This document shows positions 47,602 to 55,676 of a DNA stretch of 64,000 nucleotides, piece after piece. The stretch lies in contig JAEWGI010000064.1 in the NCBI GenBank assembly GCA_023388355.1, positions 1 through 64,000 on the forward strand. The letters run 5' to 3'. Each line of letters starts with the position of its first letter. The first letter of the stretch is position 1. A model generated the notes under the pieces. That model did no database searches. It saw only the letters and a program-made list of their open reading frames with translations, and was not told the origin of the DNA. The stretch is from Pseudomonadota bacterium. Lineage in GTDB: Bacteria > Pseudomonadota > Gammaproteobacteria > Xanthomonadales > Xanthomonadaceae. The position numbers and the translations under genes are program-made.

Positions 47602-48735
47602 ATGTCGTCATCGCCAGTGCTCTGGGTCGCCGAACCCGCTGTCCTCCAATCGCATCTCGCCGCCGCTCCCGTCCGGGTCGGGATCGATACCGAATTCATC
47701 CGCGAACGCACCTACTGGCCGCAGCTGTCGCTGGTGCAGGTCGCGCTGGAGGCCGGGTCCGGGTCGGCGCCGGCGATCCTGCTGCTCGACATGCTCGCGC
47801 CGGGCATGCCCGAGGCCCTCGCGCCGCTGCTGGCCGACGTTTCGGTGACCAAGGTGATGCACAGCGCCAGCGAGGACCTGGTCGCACTGCGCCGCACCTG
47901 CAACGCGCTCCCCGAGCCGCTGTTCGACACCCAGATCGCGGCCGGCCTGGCCGGGATCGGCGCAGGCGTGGGCTACCAGCGCCTGGTGCAGGACCTGGTC
48001 GGCATCGCGGTGGACAAGGGCGAAACCCGCTCGGACTGGATGAAGCGGCCGCTGTCCGCGTCCCAGCTGGCCTATGCGGCCGACGACGTACGCCACCTGT
48101 TCGCGCTCCACGACGCGCTGTCCGGGCGGCTCGCGGCGCTGGACCGCCGCGACTGGTTCGACGAGGACTGCGCGCGGCTGCTGGACAACGCGCGCAGCGA
48201 CGAGGGCGAGCGCTGGCCGCACCTGTCGCTGCGCAGCGCGCAGTTCCTCGACGACGCCGGCCAGCGACGACTGCTGCGCCTGCTGCGCTGGCGCGACGGC
48301 CAGGCGCGGCGCAGCGACCGACCGCGCACCTGGGTGCTGGACAACGACCTGGCCACCGCGCTCGCGCGCGAAGCGCCGGGCGACCTGGATGCGCTCGAGC
48401 GCCTGTTCCAGGCTCATCCCAAGGCGCCACGCAAGCTGGCGGCGCTGGTGTGGGAGGCGCTGGATACGCCCCTGCCCGACGAGGACCAGGCGCCCGCGCC
48501 GCGCACCAGCGAGCGCGACCGCAAGGCGCTGCGGAGGCTGCAGGACGCCGTGGCCGCGCGCAGCGGCGAACTCGGCCTGCCCGACGGGGTGCTGGCCTCG
48601 CGCCGCTGGCTCGAGTTCCTGCTCGACGGCGAGGACTGGCCCGGCCTGCTCTCGGGCTGGCGCCGCGGCCAGCTTGAACCGGCGCTTGCGCCGCTGCTCC
48701 GGCCCGCTGGCGAGGCCGACGCGACATCCGTATAA
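47602..48735 (+). CDS. rnd: Ribonuclease D
   Basis: RNase D trims tRNA 3' ends. The 377-residue protein has the DEDD exonuclease core: RVGIDTEFIRERTYWP, KVMHSASEDLVALRR, GYQRLVQDLVGI, and YAADDVRHLFALHD, followed by the HRDC domain (about 215-290) and a second helical domain. The stop codon is part of TATAAT in front of the tRNA-Ala gene. ATG at 47602. Confidence 0.94.
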   Translation: MSSSPVLWVAEPAVLQSHLAAAPVRVGIDTEFIRERTYWPQLSLVQVALEAGSGSAPAILLLDMLAPGMPEALAPLLADVSVTKVMHSASEDLVALRRTCNALPEPLFDTQIAAGLAGIGAGVGYQRLVQDLVGIAVDKGETRSDWMKRPLSASQLAYAADDVRHLFALHDALSGRLAALDRRDWFDEDCARLLDNARSDEGERWPHLSLRSAQFLDDAGQRRLLRLLRWRDGQARRSDRPRTWVLDNDLATALAREAPGDLDALERLFQAHPKAPRKLAALVWEALDTPLPDEDQAPAPRTSERDRKALRRLQDAVAARSGELGLPDGVLASRRWLEFLLDGEDWPGLLSGWRRGQLEPALAPLLRPAGEADATSV

Positions 48736-48736
48736 T
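48731..48736 (+). promoter_or_regulatory. -10 box of tRNA-Ala overlapping the rnd stop codon
   Basis: TATAAT at 48731-48736 is followed by a GC-rich stretch to the tRNA at 48751. The TAA of this box is the rnd stop codon. The -35 is weak. Confidence 0.6.
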
Positions 48737-48750
48737 CGCCGTCCTCACGT

Positions 48751-48826
<76 letters not shown>

Positions 48827-48844
48827 ATCCGGATTGCATGGAAC

Positions 48845-48866
48845 AGGCCGGTCCACCGGCCTTTTT
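48845..48866 (+). terminator. Terminator after tRNA-Ala
   Basis: AGGCCGGT (48845-48852), two-base loop, ACCGGCCT (48855-48862), then TTTT. Confidence 0.85.
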
Positions 48867-48957
48867 CATGTCCGCAAACCCGGCTCGCGCCCGCATGCGC
48901 CGGGGATCATGCACCGCTTCAGCGGGCGACAGGCCGGCGCCCGCTATGCTCGCGACG

Positions 48958-50010
48958 ATGTCAGCGACCGCCGTTCCGCCACTTTCGACCGCCCTGCCCG
49001 GCCAGGTCCGCGCGCTGTTCGCCGGCGCGCTGCTGGCGCTGCTGGGCGCCTGCGCCCCGGGCGAGGCCACCCGCGCCGATCCACCCGCCACCCCGGTCCG
49101 GGTGGAGCCGGCGCCCGCGCCAAAGCCGCTGCGCATCGGCCTGGCGTTGGGCGGCGGCGCGGCCAAGGGCTTTGCCCACATCGGCGCGATCAAGATGCTC
49201 GAGGCCAACGGCATCCGCGCCGACGTGGTCGCCGGCACCAGCGCCGGCAGCGTGGTCGGCGCCCTCTACGCCAGCGGCATGGACCCGTTCACGATGCAGG
49301 AGCACGCGCTGGCGCTGGACGAATCCAGCCTGCGCGACGTGCGCCTGTTCTTCGGCGGACTGGTCCAGGGCCAGGCCCTGCAGGATTACGTCAACCGCGA
49401 ACTCGGCGGGCGCCCGATCGAGCGCCTGGCCAAGCCCTTTGCCGCCGTCGCCACGCGCCTGGACAACGGCGACCGCGTGGTCTTCGTGCGCGGCAACACC
49501 GGCCAGGCGGTGCGCGCATCGAGCAGCGTGCCGGGCGTGTTCGAACCTGCGCGCATCGGCAGCCACAGCTACGTCGACGGGGGCGTGGTCAGTCCGGTGC
49601 CGGTGGACGCGGCGCGCCAGCTCGGCGCCGACATCGTCATCGCCGTGGACATCTCCAGCAAGGCCAGCGGCGCGACGCCAACCGCGCTGGCCGGCATCGT
49701 CAACCAGTCGATCACGATCATGGGCCAGACCCTCGGCCGCCAGGAGCTGGCGCGCGCAGACGCGGTGATCCGGCCGCAGGTCAACGACATCGGCCCGGTC
49801 AGCTTCGAGCAGCGCCACGCCGCGATCCTGGAGGGCGAGCGCGCGGCGCTGGCGGCGCTTCCGCAGATCCGCGCGAGGATCGCCGAGGCCGAGCGGGCGC
49901 GGCGCGAAACAGCCGCACAGGCCGCTCCGCCGGCGCCCGTCGACAGCGACTGCGGCGATACCTGGGTGCGCCGACTCAATCCTTTCGCCAGGGATCGCGT
50001 CTGCGACTGA
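48958..50010 (+). CDS. Patatin-like phospholipase lipoprotein (RssA-like)
   Basis: The 350-residue protein has a lipoprotein signal (FAGALLALLGAC), a Pro-rich linker and a patatin domain with the oxyanion loop LGGGAAKGFAHIGA, nucleophile GTSAGS, and the catalytic aspartate in YVDGGVVSPVPV. It should be an outer-membrane or periplasmic lipid acyl hydrolase. The ATG at 48958 is used; the frame stays open to 48838. Nearby is tRNA-Ala with its terminator, so it has its own promoter. Confidence 0.85.
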   Translation: MSATAVPPLSTALPGQVRALFAGALLALLGACAPGEATRADPPATPVRVEPAPAPKPLRIGLALGGGAAKGFAHIGAIKMLEANGIRADVVAGTSAGSVVGALYASGMDPFTMQEHALALDESSLRDVRLFFGGLVQGQALQDYVNRELGGRPIERLAKPFAAVATRLDNGDRVVFVRGNTGQAVRASSSVPGVFEPARIGSHSYVDGGVVSPVPVDAARQLGADIVIAVDISSKASGATPTALAGIVNQSITIMGQTLGRQELARADAVIRPQVNDIGPVSFEQRHAAILEGERAALAALPQIRARIAEAERARRETAAQAAPPAPVDSDCGDTWVRRLNPFARDRVCD

Positions 50011-50336
50011 GCAAGCGGCTGCACGTAGCCGTCGTGCACGAACGGCGCTTGCCGCAACCGCCGACGCGATGAATCGCGTATTGCGTCTTCGCACCTCGAA
50101 GGCGCTTCCGCATCGCTTCCGCCCGGTCCGCCGACGGCTCCGTGAGCGGCTTCATCCGCGAGCGTCGCAGCGACGATTCCGACCTCACCCGCATCGCGCC
50201 CGGAAGCACCGATGCAGCGCCCGCAAACCACTTTGCGTGGGGCAGACAAGCGTCGCTGGGTCAAGCATTCCGACGCGGCTTCGCTGATGACAAAACGTCC
50301 CACCCCCTTCGCGCGGAACGCGCCCGCGAGCCGCAC

Positions 50337-50350
50337 TTGATCCACGTCAA
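50337..50350. promoter_or_regulatory. Upstream FNR/DNR box of nirK
   Basis: TTGATCCACGTCAA matches TTGAT-N4-ATCAA with one substitution. It is 60 bases upstream of the second box and could add a second activator dimer. Confidence 0.7.
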
Positions 50351-50396
50351 GCGCAGCGCATCGCAGGCGCTCGCGGACGCCTGTGGCTGGTTTCCG

Positions 50397-50410
50397 TTGA
50401 TCCTGATCAA
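50397..50410. promoter_or_regulatory. Main FNR/DNR box of nirK
   Basis: TTGATCCTGATCAA is a perfect TTGAT-N4-ATCAA palindrome centred 73 bases before the nirK ATG. A class II position (-41.5) predicts a start site near 50445. Confidence 0.85.
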
Positions 50411-50476
50411 TTCCTCCCCGCACGGCTGGTCGCACGATGTCTCCAGACCCGAAGACCACCGTTAGAGGAAAGCCCC

Positions 50477-51646
50477 ATGAAACTGCTGCAGACCAGCCTC
50501 CTGGCATCGGCCATCGCACTTGCGTTCGGCGCCGGCCTCCCTTCCACGGCACATGCCGTCGACGCGCTCGAGATGGTCAACGCCACGCTCGACCAGGCAT
50601 CCGACCTGGCCGCCCTGCCCCGCCAGCAGGTCACCCTGGTGCGCCCGCCGTTCGTGCACGACCACGACCAGGTCGCCAAGGGCGGACCGAAGGTGGTCCA
50701 GTTCACCCTGCCGATCGTCGAGAAGGAAATCGTCATCGACGACCAGGGCACGACGATGCACGCAATGACCTTCGGCGGCTCGATCCCCGGCCCGCTGATG
50801 GTGGTGCACGAGGGCGACTACGTCGAGATCACCCTGGTCAACCCGGCCAGCAACTCGATGCCGCACAACATCGACCTGCATTCGGCCACCGGCGCGATGG
50901 GTGGCGGCGAGATCACGGTGGTGCAGCCGGGCGAGGAAGTGACGCTGCGCTGGAAGGCCACGCGCACGGGCACGTTCGTCTACCACTGCGCCCCTGGCGG
51001 CCCGATGACGCCCTGGCACGTGGTGGCGGGCATGCACGGCACGGTGATGGTGCTGCCGCGCGACGGCCTCAAGGACGGCGACGGCAAGCAGCTCAAGTAC
51101 GACCGCGCCTACTACATCGGCGAGACCGAGTTCTACATTCCGCGCGACGAGGACGGCAACTTCAAGTCCTACGGCTCGCACGCCGAAGCGTTGCCCGACA
51201 CGCTCGCCACGATGAAGACCCTCACGCCCTCGCATGTGGTGTTCAACGGCGCGGCCGGCGCGCTGACCGGCGACAACGCGATGACCAGCAAGGTCGGCGA
51301 AACGGTGCTGTTCGTGCACTCGCAGGCCAACCGCGATTCGCGTCCACACCTGATCGGCGGCCACGGCGACTACGTCTGGGAGGAAGGCAAGTTCGCCAAC
51401 GCCCCGCTCAAGGACCTGGAGACCTGGTTCGTACGCGGCGGTTCGGCGGCTGCGGCGCTGTACACCTTCCGCCAGCCCGGGATGTACGCCTACGTCAACC
51501 ACAACCTGATCGAGGCGATCCTGTTGGGCGCCGCGGCCCACGTCAAGGTCGACGGGAACAAGTGGGACCACGACCTGATGACCACGCCCGCACCGGTTGG
51601 CGCGATCAGGCCCGGCACCGACGTCTCGCTTCCCGTCGGTCGCTGA
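50477..51646 (+). CDS. nirK: Copper-containing nitrite reductase NirK
   Basis: NirK reduces nitrite to NO in the periplasm. The 389-residue protein has a signal peptide (ending STAHA, residue 27) and two cupredoxin domains. Type 1 copper ligands are H130, C171, H181 and M186; type 2 ligands are H135, H170 and H342; the active-site pair is D133 and H291. All ligands are present, so it should be active. Two FNR boxes precede it and a terminator follows, so it is monocistronic. ATG at 50477. Confidence 0.97.
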   Translation: MKLLQTSLLASAIALAFGAGLPSTAHAVDALEMVNATLDQASDLAALPRQQVTLVRPPFVHDHDQVAKGGPKVVQFTLPIVEKEIVIDDQGTTMHAMTFGGSIPGPLMVVHEGDYVEITLVNPASNSMPHNIDLHSATGAMGGGEITVVQPGEEVTLRWKATRTGTFVYHCAPGGPMTPWHVVAGMHGTVMVLPRDGLKDGDGKQLKYDRAYYIGETEFYIPRDEDGNFKSYGSHAEALPDTLATMKTLTPSHVVFNGAAGALTGDNAMTSKVGETVLFVHSQANRDSRPHLIGGHGDYVWEEGKFANAPLKDLETWFVRGGSAAAALYTFRQPGMYAYVNHNLIEAILLGAAAHVKVDGNKWDHDLMTTPAPVGAIRPGTDVSLPVGR

Positions 51647-51680
51647 TTCCCCCTTCGCGGCGTCTACCCCGGCGCCGTCC

Positions 51681-51712
51681 GGCCACTCCCGTTCGCGGGG
51701 GTGGCCGTTTTG
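51681..51712 (+). terminator. Terminator of nirK
   Basis: GGCCACTCCCG (51681-51691), loop TTCG, CGGGGGTGGCC (51696-51706), then GTTTTG. Confidence 0.8.
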
Positions 51713-51737
51713 TTTGCGGGTTCCGCCTCCAATCTCC

Positions 51738-51817
51738 TGTAGGAGCGGCTTCAGCCGCGATCGCCGCTTCGGACTCGCAATCCGGAATTTCTGATCGCGG
51801 CTGAAGCCGCTCCTACA
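51738..51817. repeat. REP pair (inverted) between nirK and the pirin gene
   Basis: TGTAGGAGCGGCTTCAGCC begins one copy at 51738; the inverted ATCGCGGCTGAAGCCGCTCC begins the other at 51794, ending at 51817. The 32-base spacer between them is itself a near palindrome. This is the best preserved pair in the window. Confidence 0.85.
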
Positions 51818-51915
51818 GGGGGATCAACCGGGTCTGCGCGCCGGATCCGGCATCCATGCCCCACAGCTGCCATCATGTGCCCGCGGCTGCCGCCGCGGCA
51901 GCCAGGAGGCGCACC

Positions 51916-52815
51916 ATGATCGAACTCCTCATCCGCCAGCGTACCCGCGACCTGGGCAGCTTCGAGGTCGGCCGGGTCCTGCCGTTCGCGAAGCGCCGCA
52001 TGGTCGGCCCCTACATCTTCTTCGACCGGATGGGACCGAAGCTGATCGAAGCCGGGCTGCCGCGCGAAGCGGACGTGCGTCCGCATCCGCACATCGGCCT
52101 GTCCACCATCACCTACCTGTTCGACGGGGAGATCATGCACCGCGACAGCGTCGGCTCCGAGCAGCCGGTGCGCCCGGGCGAGGTGAACTGGATGACCGCC
52201 GGCCGCGGCATCACCCATTCCGAACGCTTCGAGCGGCTGCGCGACGAGGGCGGGCCGATGGACGGGATCCAGGCCTGGGTGGCCCTGCCCGAGGCGCGCG
52301 AGGAGATCGATCCGGGCTTCTGGCACTACCCGGCGCAGGCGCTGCCGGAGTTCGCCGACCAGGGCATGAGCGGGCGCCTGATCGCCGGCCGCCTGGCCGG
52401 CGTGGAATCGCCGGTGAAGGTCGATTCACCGCAGTTCTACGTGCACTGGCAGCTGTCCGCAGGCGCGCGCGTGTCGCTGCCTGCCGAATATCCCGAGCGC
52501 GCGGTGTACGTGGCCAGCGGCGAGGTCGCGATCGCCGGGCAGCGCGTGGAATCCGGCGGCATGGCGGTGCTGGTCCCGGGCGACGCGGTCACCATCCTGG
52601 CCGTGGACGACGCGGTGCTGATGGCGCTGGGCGGCGAACCGGTGGGACCGCGCTACATCGACTGGAACTTCGTCTCCTCATCGAAGGAGCGCATCGACCA
52701 GGCGCGCGCCGACTGGGCCGCCGGGCGCATGAAGCTGCCCGACCTGGACGACGACGAGTTCATCCCGCTGCCGCCGAAGATCCACGGCGTGCGCGAACCC
52801 GAGCCCATGTCCTGA
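51916..52815 (+). CDS. Pirin-family protein
   Basis: The 299-residue protein has the bicupin layout with VGPYIFFDRMGP, HPHIGLSTITYLFDG (metal histidines), VNWMTAGRGITHSERF, and YVHWQLSAGARVSLP. Pirins bind iron and some oxidise quercetin; physiological role here is unknown. AGGAGG is 8 bases before the ATG at 51916. It lies downstream of the REP pair. Confidence 0.92.
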   Translation: MIELLIRQRTRDLGSFEVGRVLPFAKRRMVGPYIFFDRMGPKLIEAGLPREADVRPHPHIGLSTITYLFDGEIMHRDSVGSEQPVRPGEVNWMTAGRGITHSERFERLRDEGGPMDGIQAWVALPEAREEIDPGFWHYPAQALPEFADQGMSGRLIAGRLAGVESPVKVDSPQFYVHWQLSAGARVSLPAEYPERAVYVASGEVAIAGQRVESGGMAVLVPGDAVTILAVDDAVLMALGGEPVGPRYIDWNFVSSSKERIDQARADWAAGRMKLPDLDDDEFIPLPPKIHGVREPEPMS

Positions 52816-52867
52816 GCGGCAGGCACACGACGCCTCCGCCCCGTCCGCTCCACCTGCACCCGGCGCC

Positions 52868-53488
52868 ATGACCTCGACCTTCGTCGCCCTGATCGACTTC
52901 CTCGGCACGTTCGCGTTCGCGATCAGCGGCGGGCTGGTGGCGGTGCGCCACCGCCTGGACCTGTTCGGCGTGCTGGTGCTGTCCTTCGCCGCGGCCACCG
53001 CCGGCGGCATCATCCGCGACGTGCTGCTGGGCGTGGTCCCCGCGTCGATGGTGGACTGGCGCTACCTGGCGGTGTCGGTGGCGGCCGGGCTGGTCACCTT
53101 CTGCTGGCACGAGCAGGTCGAACGCATGCGCAATCCGGTGCAGGTGTCGGATGCGATCGGGCTCTCGCTGTTCGCTGTGCTGGGCGCGGGCAAGGCGCTG
53201 GCCGCGGGTCTGGGCCCCACCGGCGCGGTGATGCTGGGCATCCTCTCGGGCGTGGGCGGAGGCATCGTCCGCGACGTGCTGGTGGCCACGATCCCGAACG
53301 TGCTGCATCGCGAGCTGTATGCGGTGGCGGCCCTGGTCGGCGCGCTGGTGGTGGTGGTCGGCGATGCGCTGTCGCTGCCGGGGGCCGCGGTTGCGGTGGC
53401 CGGCGCGGTTGCGTGCTTCGTGCTGCGCTGGCTGGCGATCCGGCGCGGCTGGCGGCTGCCGGTGCCGCGCGGCGGCGGTCCTGCCTGA
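52868..53488 (+). CDS. YadS/TRIC-type membrane channel (UPF0126)
   Basis: The 206-residue protein has two halves each of three membrane helices with the repeat motif GGIIRDVLLG and GGIVRDVLV, typical for the UPF0126/TRIC family of trimeric cation channels. ATG at 52868. It is 52 bases downstream from the pirin gene, probably cotranscribed. Confidence 0.9.
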   Translation: MTSTFVALIDFLGTFAFAISGGLVAVRHRLDLFGVLVLSFAAATAGGIIRDVLLGVVPASMVDWRYLAVSVAAGLVTFCWHEQVERMRNPVQVSDAIGLSLFAVLGAGKALAAGLGPTGAVMLGILSGVGGGIVRDVLVATIPNVLHRELYAVAALVGALVVVVGDALSLPGAAVAVAGAVACFVLRWLAIRRGWRLPVPRGGGPA

Positions 53489-53500
53489 GTGGCGCGGCGC

Positions 53501-53899
53501 TCAGCCCAGCAGGTACAGCGCACCCAGCGGATGGTGGCTGCGGGCGATGGTATAGATCTGCGCGAACACCAGCAGCGCCAGCACGTAGCTGACCGCGCGC
53601 GCGCGCCGGGTGCGGCCGCGGCGCAGCGCGAACACGCCAAGCACCACGTAGGCCACGATCAGCAGCACCTTCACCGTCAGCCAGCCGTTGGCGTACAGCG
53701 CGCCGGGCAGGATGGTGAGCAGCATCAGCGCGGCGGTCAGCAGCGCGGTGTCGATGGTGTAGCTCAGGTAGCGCACCGGCGCGGCGTTGGGCCAGCGCGC
53801 CCCACCCATCAGCAGCGCGCCGCGCAGCGCGAACAGCGCGCCGCTGAGCAGGGCCAGGCCGATATGGGCGTGCTTGATCTGCGGGTAGAACTCGATCAT
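53501..53899 (-). CDS. SirB2-like membrane protein
   Basis: The 132-residue protein has four membrane helices and the SirB2-family features IKHAHIGLALLSGALFALRG, SYTIDTALLTAALML and YVVLGVFALRRG. The function of the family is not settled. It follows nnrS by 64 bases and could belong to the FNR-controlled transcript. Confidence 0.88.
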   Translation of the reverse strand: MIEFYPQIKHAHIGLALLSGALFALRGALLMGGARWPNAAPVRYLSYTIDTALLTAALMLLTILPGALYANGWLTVKVLLIVAYVVLGVFALRRGRTRRARAVSYVLALLVFAQIYTIARSHHPLGALYLLG

Positions 53900-53963
53900 G
53901 GATTCGCTCGAAGGGAAGGATCGCCTTGCGGCGTGGACGCGCGGGACACGCGGCGGCGCGGCA

Positions 53964-55187
53964 TTATCCCGGCTTTCCGTCCGCGCGCGGCGACAGGTAG
54001 ATGGCGCCGATGCGCAGCACCCATGGCGCCAGCGCCAGCAACCAGCCCAGCGCCGACAGCGCCTGCCACAGCAGCGCGTCGGGCAGCAGCTCGGAAACGA
54101 TGCGCAGCACCGTGGCCACCTGGATGCCGACGAAGGCGAACCAGGCCAGGCCGTACATGCGCAGCGGGCGGCCCGAATGCCCCTGGGTGACCCGGCTCAC
54201 CATCGCCACCAGCAGGCTGCCGAACACGCCGATGAACAGCGCATGCGACGGCGCGCGCCCGAACACGAACGCATCGGTCAACAGGTACACCACGCTCTGC
54301 ACCGAGAACAGGGCGAAGGTCACCGGCCACCACAGCAGGCCGACGAACAGCACCGACAGCAGGCCCGGCGCGCGTCCGCGCGGCCACCAGCGCCACAGCA
54401 CGCCGATCGCCAGCGCCAGCATCGGCAGGTCCACCAGCCACAGCCAGGCGTAGGCGTGCAGCAGCTCCAGCACCAGGTGCGCCATCGCCAGCGCCCAGAT
54501 CGTGGCCAGCACCCACATCGGCCGCCACGCGACATAGCCGGGCACGGTATTGCCGGCGAAGAAGGGGAACATGCGGTGGGCCACGGTCAGGTACACCGGC
54601 AGCAGCAGGCCGAAGGTGCCGAGCTTGATGGCGAAGAACACCCACCACGGCGAGCCGGTCATCACGAAAGCACCGAAGCACAGCACGCCGGCCAGGCCCA
54701 GCAGCATCGCGGCCAGGCACGACCGCGCGTGCCAGGTGGTGCCGCGCTCGGACAGCACCAGCCGGCCCAGGATCCACACCCCCGAGATCCAGCCCCCCAG
54801 GGTCATGAACAGGCCCACCACCAGCGCCACCTCCAGGCCCAGCGCGCCGAGCAGCATCGCCGCCTGGCCACCGAACATGCCTACGCCCACCGGCACATAG
54901 CGCCAGCGCGGGATGTCGGGCAGGCCCATCCAGCGCGGGAACACGGTCAGCAGGAAGCCGAAGAAGAAGCTGGGCAGCACCTGGTACTGCATCACGAACG
55001 CATGCAGCCAGCCCGGATAGGTCGCGGCCTGCGGCACCTGCAGCAGCCCCGGCCAGCGCTGCGAGGACAGCCACGCCGCCCACCAGGCCATGGCCAGCAG
55101 CAGGTTGCCGGCTCCGATGAAGAACATCAGCCGATGCGGCGCCGCGGCCAGGAGGCCCGGCGAGGGTCCGGAAGCAGGTCTGTTCAT
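53964..55187 (-). CDS. nnrS: NnrS-family heme/copper membrane protein
   Basis: NnrS protects against nitric oxide stress; known members bind heme and copper. The protein of about 407 residues has 12 membrane helices with conserved GYVAWRPMWVLATIW, MVSRVTQGHSGRPL and HRMFPFFAGN. The ATG at 55187 is used; an ATG at 55196 would lie upstream of the predicted start site (FNR box at 55223 with -41.5 spacing gives about 55188). Downstream sirB2 may share the transcript. Confidence 0.93.
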   Translation of the reverse strand: MNRPASGPSPGLLAAAPHRLMFFIGAGNLLLAMAWWAAWLSSQRWPGLLQVPQAATYPGWLHAFVMQYQVLPSFFFGFLLTVFPRWMGLPDIPRWRYVPVGVGMFGGQAAMLLGALGLEVALVVGLFMTLGGWISGVWILGRLVLSERGTTWHARSCLAAMLLGLAGVLCFGAFVMTGSPWWVFFAIKLGTFGLLLPVYLTVAHRMFPFFAGNTVPGYVAWRPMWVLATIWALAMAHLVLELLHAYAWLWLVDLPMLALAIGVLWRWWPRGRAPGLLSVLFVGLLWWPVTFALFSVQSVVYLLTDAFVFGRAPSHALFIGVFGSLLVAMVSRVTQGHSGRPLRMYGLAWFAFVGIQVATVLRIVSELLPDALLWQALSALGWLLALAPWVLRIGAIYLSPRADGKPG

Positions 55188-55222
55188 GGCGCACATCTTG
55201 GTGCACCGGCGTGCAGGGCACG

Positions 55223-55236
55223 TTGACGCAGGTCAA
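55223..55236. promoter_or_regulatory. FNR/DNR box of nnrS
   Basis: TTGACGCAGGTCAA fits TTGAY-N4-RTCAA. Its centre is 42 bases before the nnrS ATG, with CAAGAT as a possible -10. Confidence 0.75.
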
Positions 55237-55275
55237 GCATCGCGGGAAACAGCCGCAGCGCCTGCCGCAGACCGG

Positions 55276-55530
55276 TCAGTCCGGTGCGTGTTCCACCGGC
55301 GTGCCGCTGGCGTCGACCACCATCCGCACGCGCCGCTGCCCGTGATAGAAGCTTGCGCGATACAGGCCCGCATCCTCGCCGGTACCGCGTTCGCACAGCA
55401 CCGAGATCTTGCGCTGCTCCATCAGCCGGCGGAACTCGTCCACCTCCAGGCCCAGACCGTCCGCCACCAGGGCGGCGTCGATCTCCACTTCCGGGTTGAC
55501 GTCGATGTCGATGCGCCTGCCGGTGTCCAT
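55276..55530 (-). CDS. Small DUF6522-like protein between nnrS and norB
   Basis: The 84-residue product starts RRIDIDVNPEVEIDAALVADGLGL (first 14 residues are the clearest) then VDEFRRLMEQRKISVLCERG and RASFYHGQRRVRMVVDASG. The ATG at 55530 has a strong AGGAGG 7 bases upstream. I recall DUF6522 from similar denitrification loci but cannot confirm. A single cysteine follows a KIS-V strand. Same strand as norB, 146 bases after it, so probably in the norB transcript. Confidence 0.75.
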   Translation of the reverse strand: MDTGRRIDIDVNPEVEIDAALVADGLGLEVDEFRRLMEQRKISVLCERGTGEDAGLYRASFYHGQRRVRMVVDASGTPVEHAPD

Positions 55531-55676
55531 CGCTGTTCCTCCTGTCCAAAGCCGCCGCGCGGGCGCCGGGCGCGCCTGGCCGCGGGTCGTTGCCATCCAC
55601 GCACGCCCGGAAACAACCGCGGGCCCGGCGGCTCCAGTGGAGACGCCGGGCCCTGGGGAAAGCCCCGGCCGCCCTG

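Larger units (their letters stand above)
50011..50476 (+). other. 466-base region upstream of nirK
   Basis: No plausible gene is seen here. It contains the two FNR/DNR boxes at 50337 and 50397. The last 66 bases carry a possible GGAAA ribosome site before the nirK ATG. The first 300 bases show nothing notable. Confidence 0.6.
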
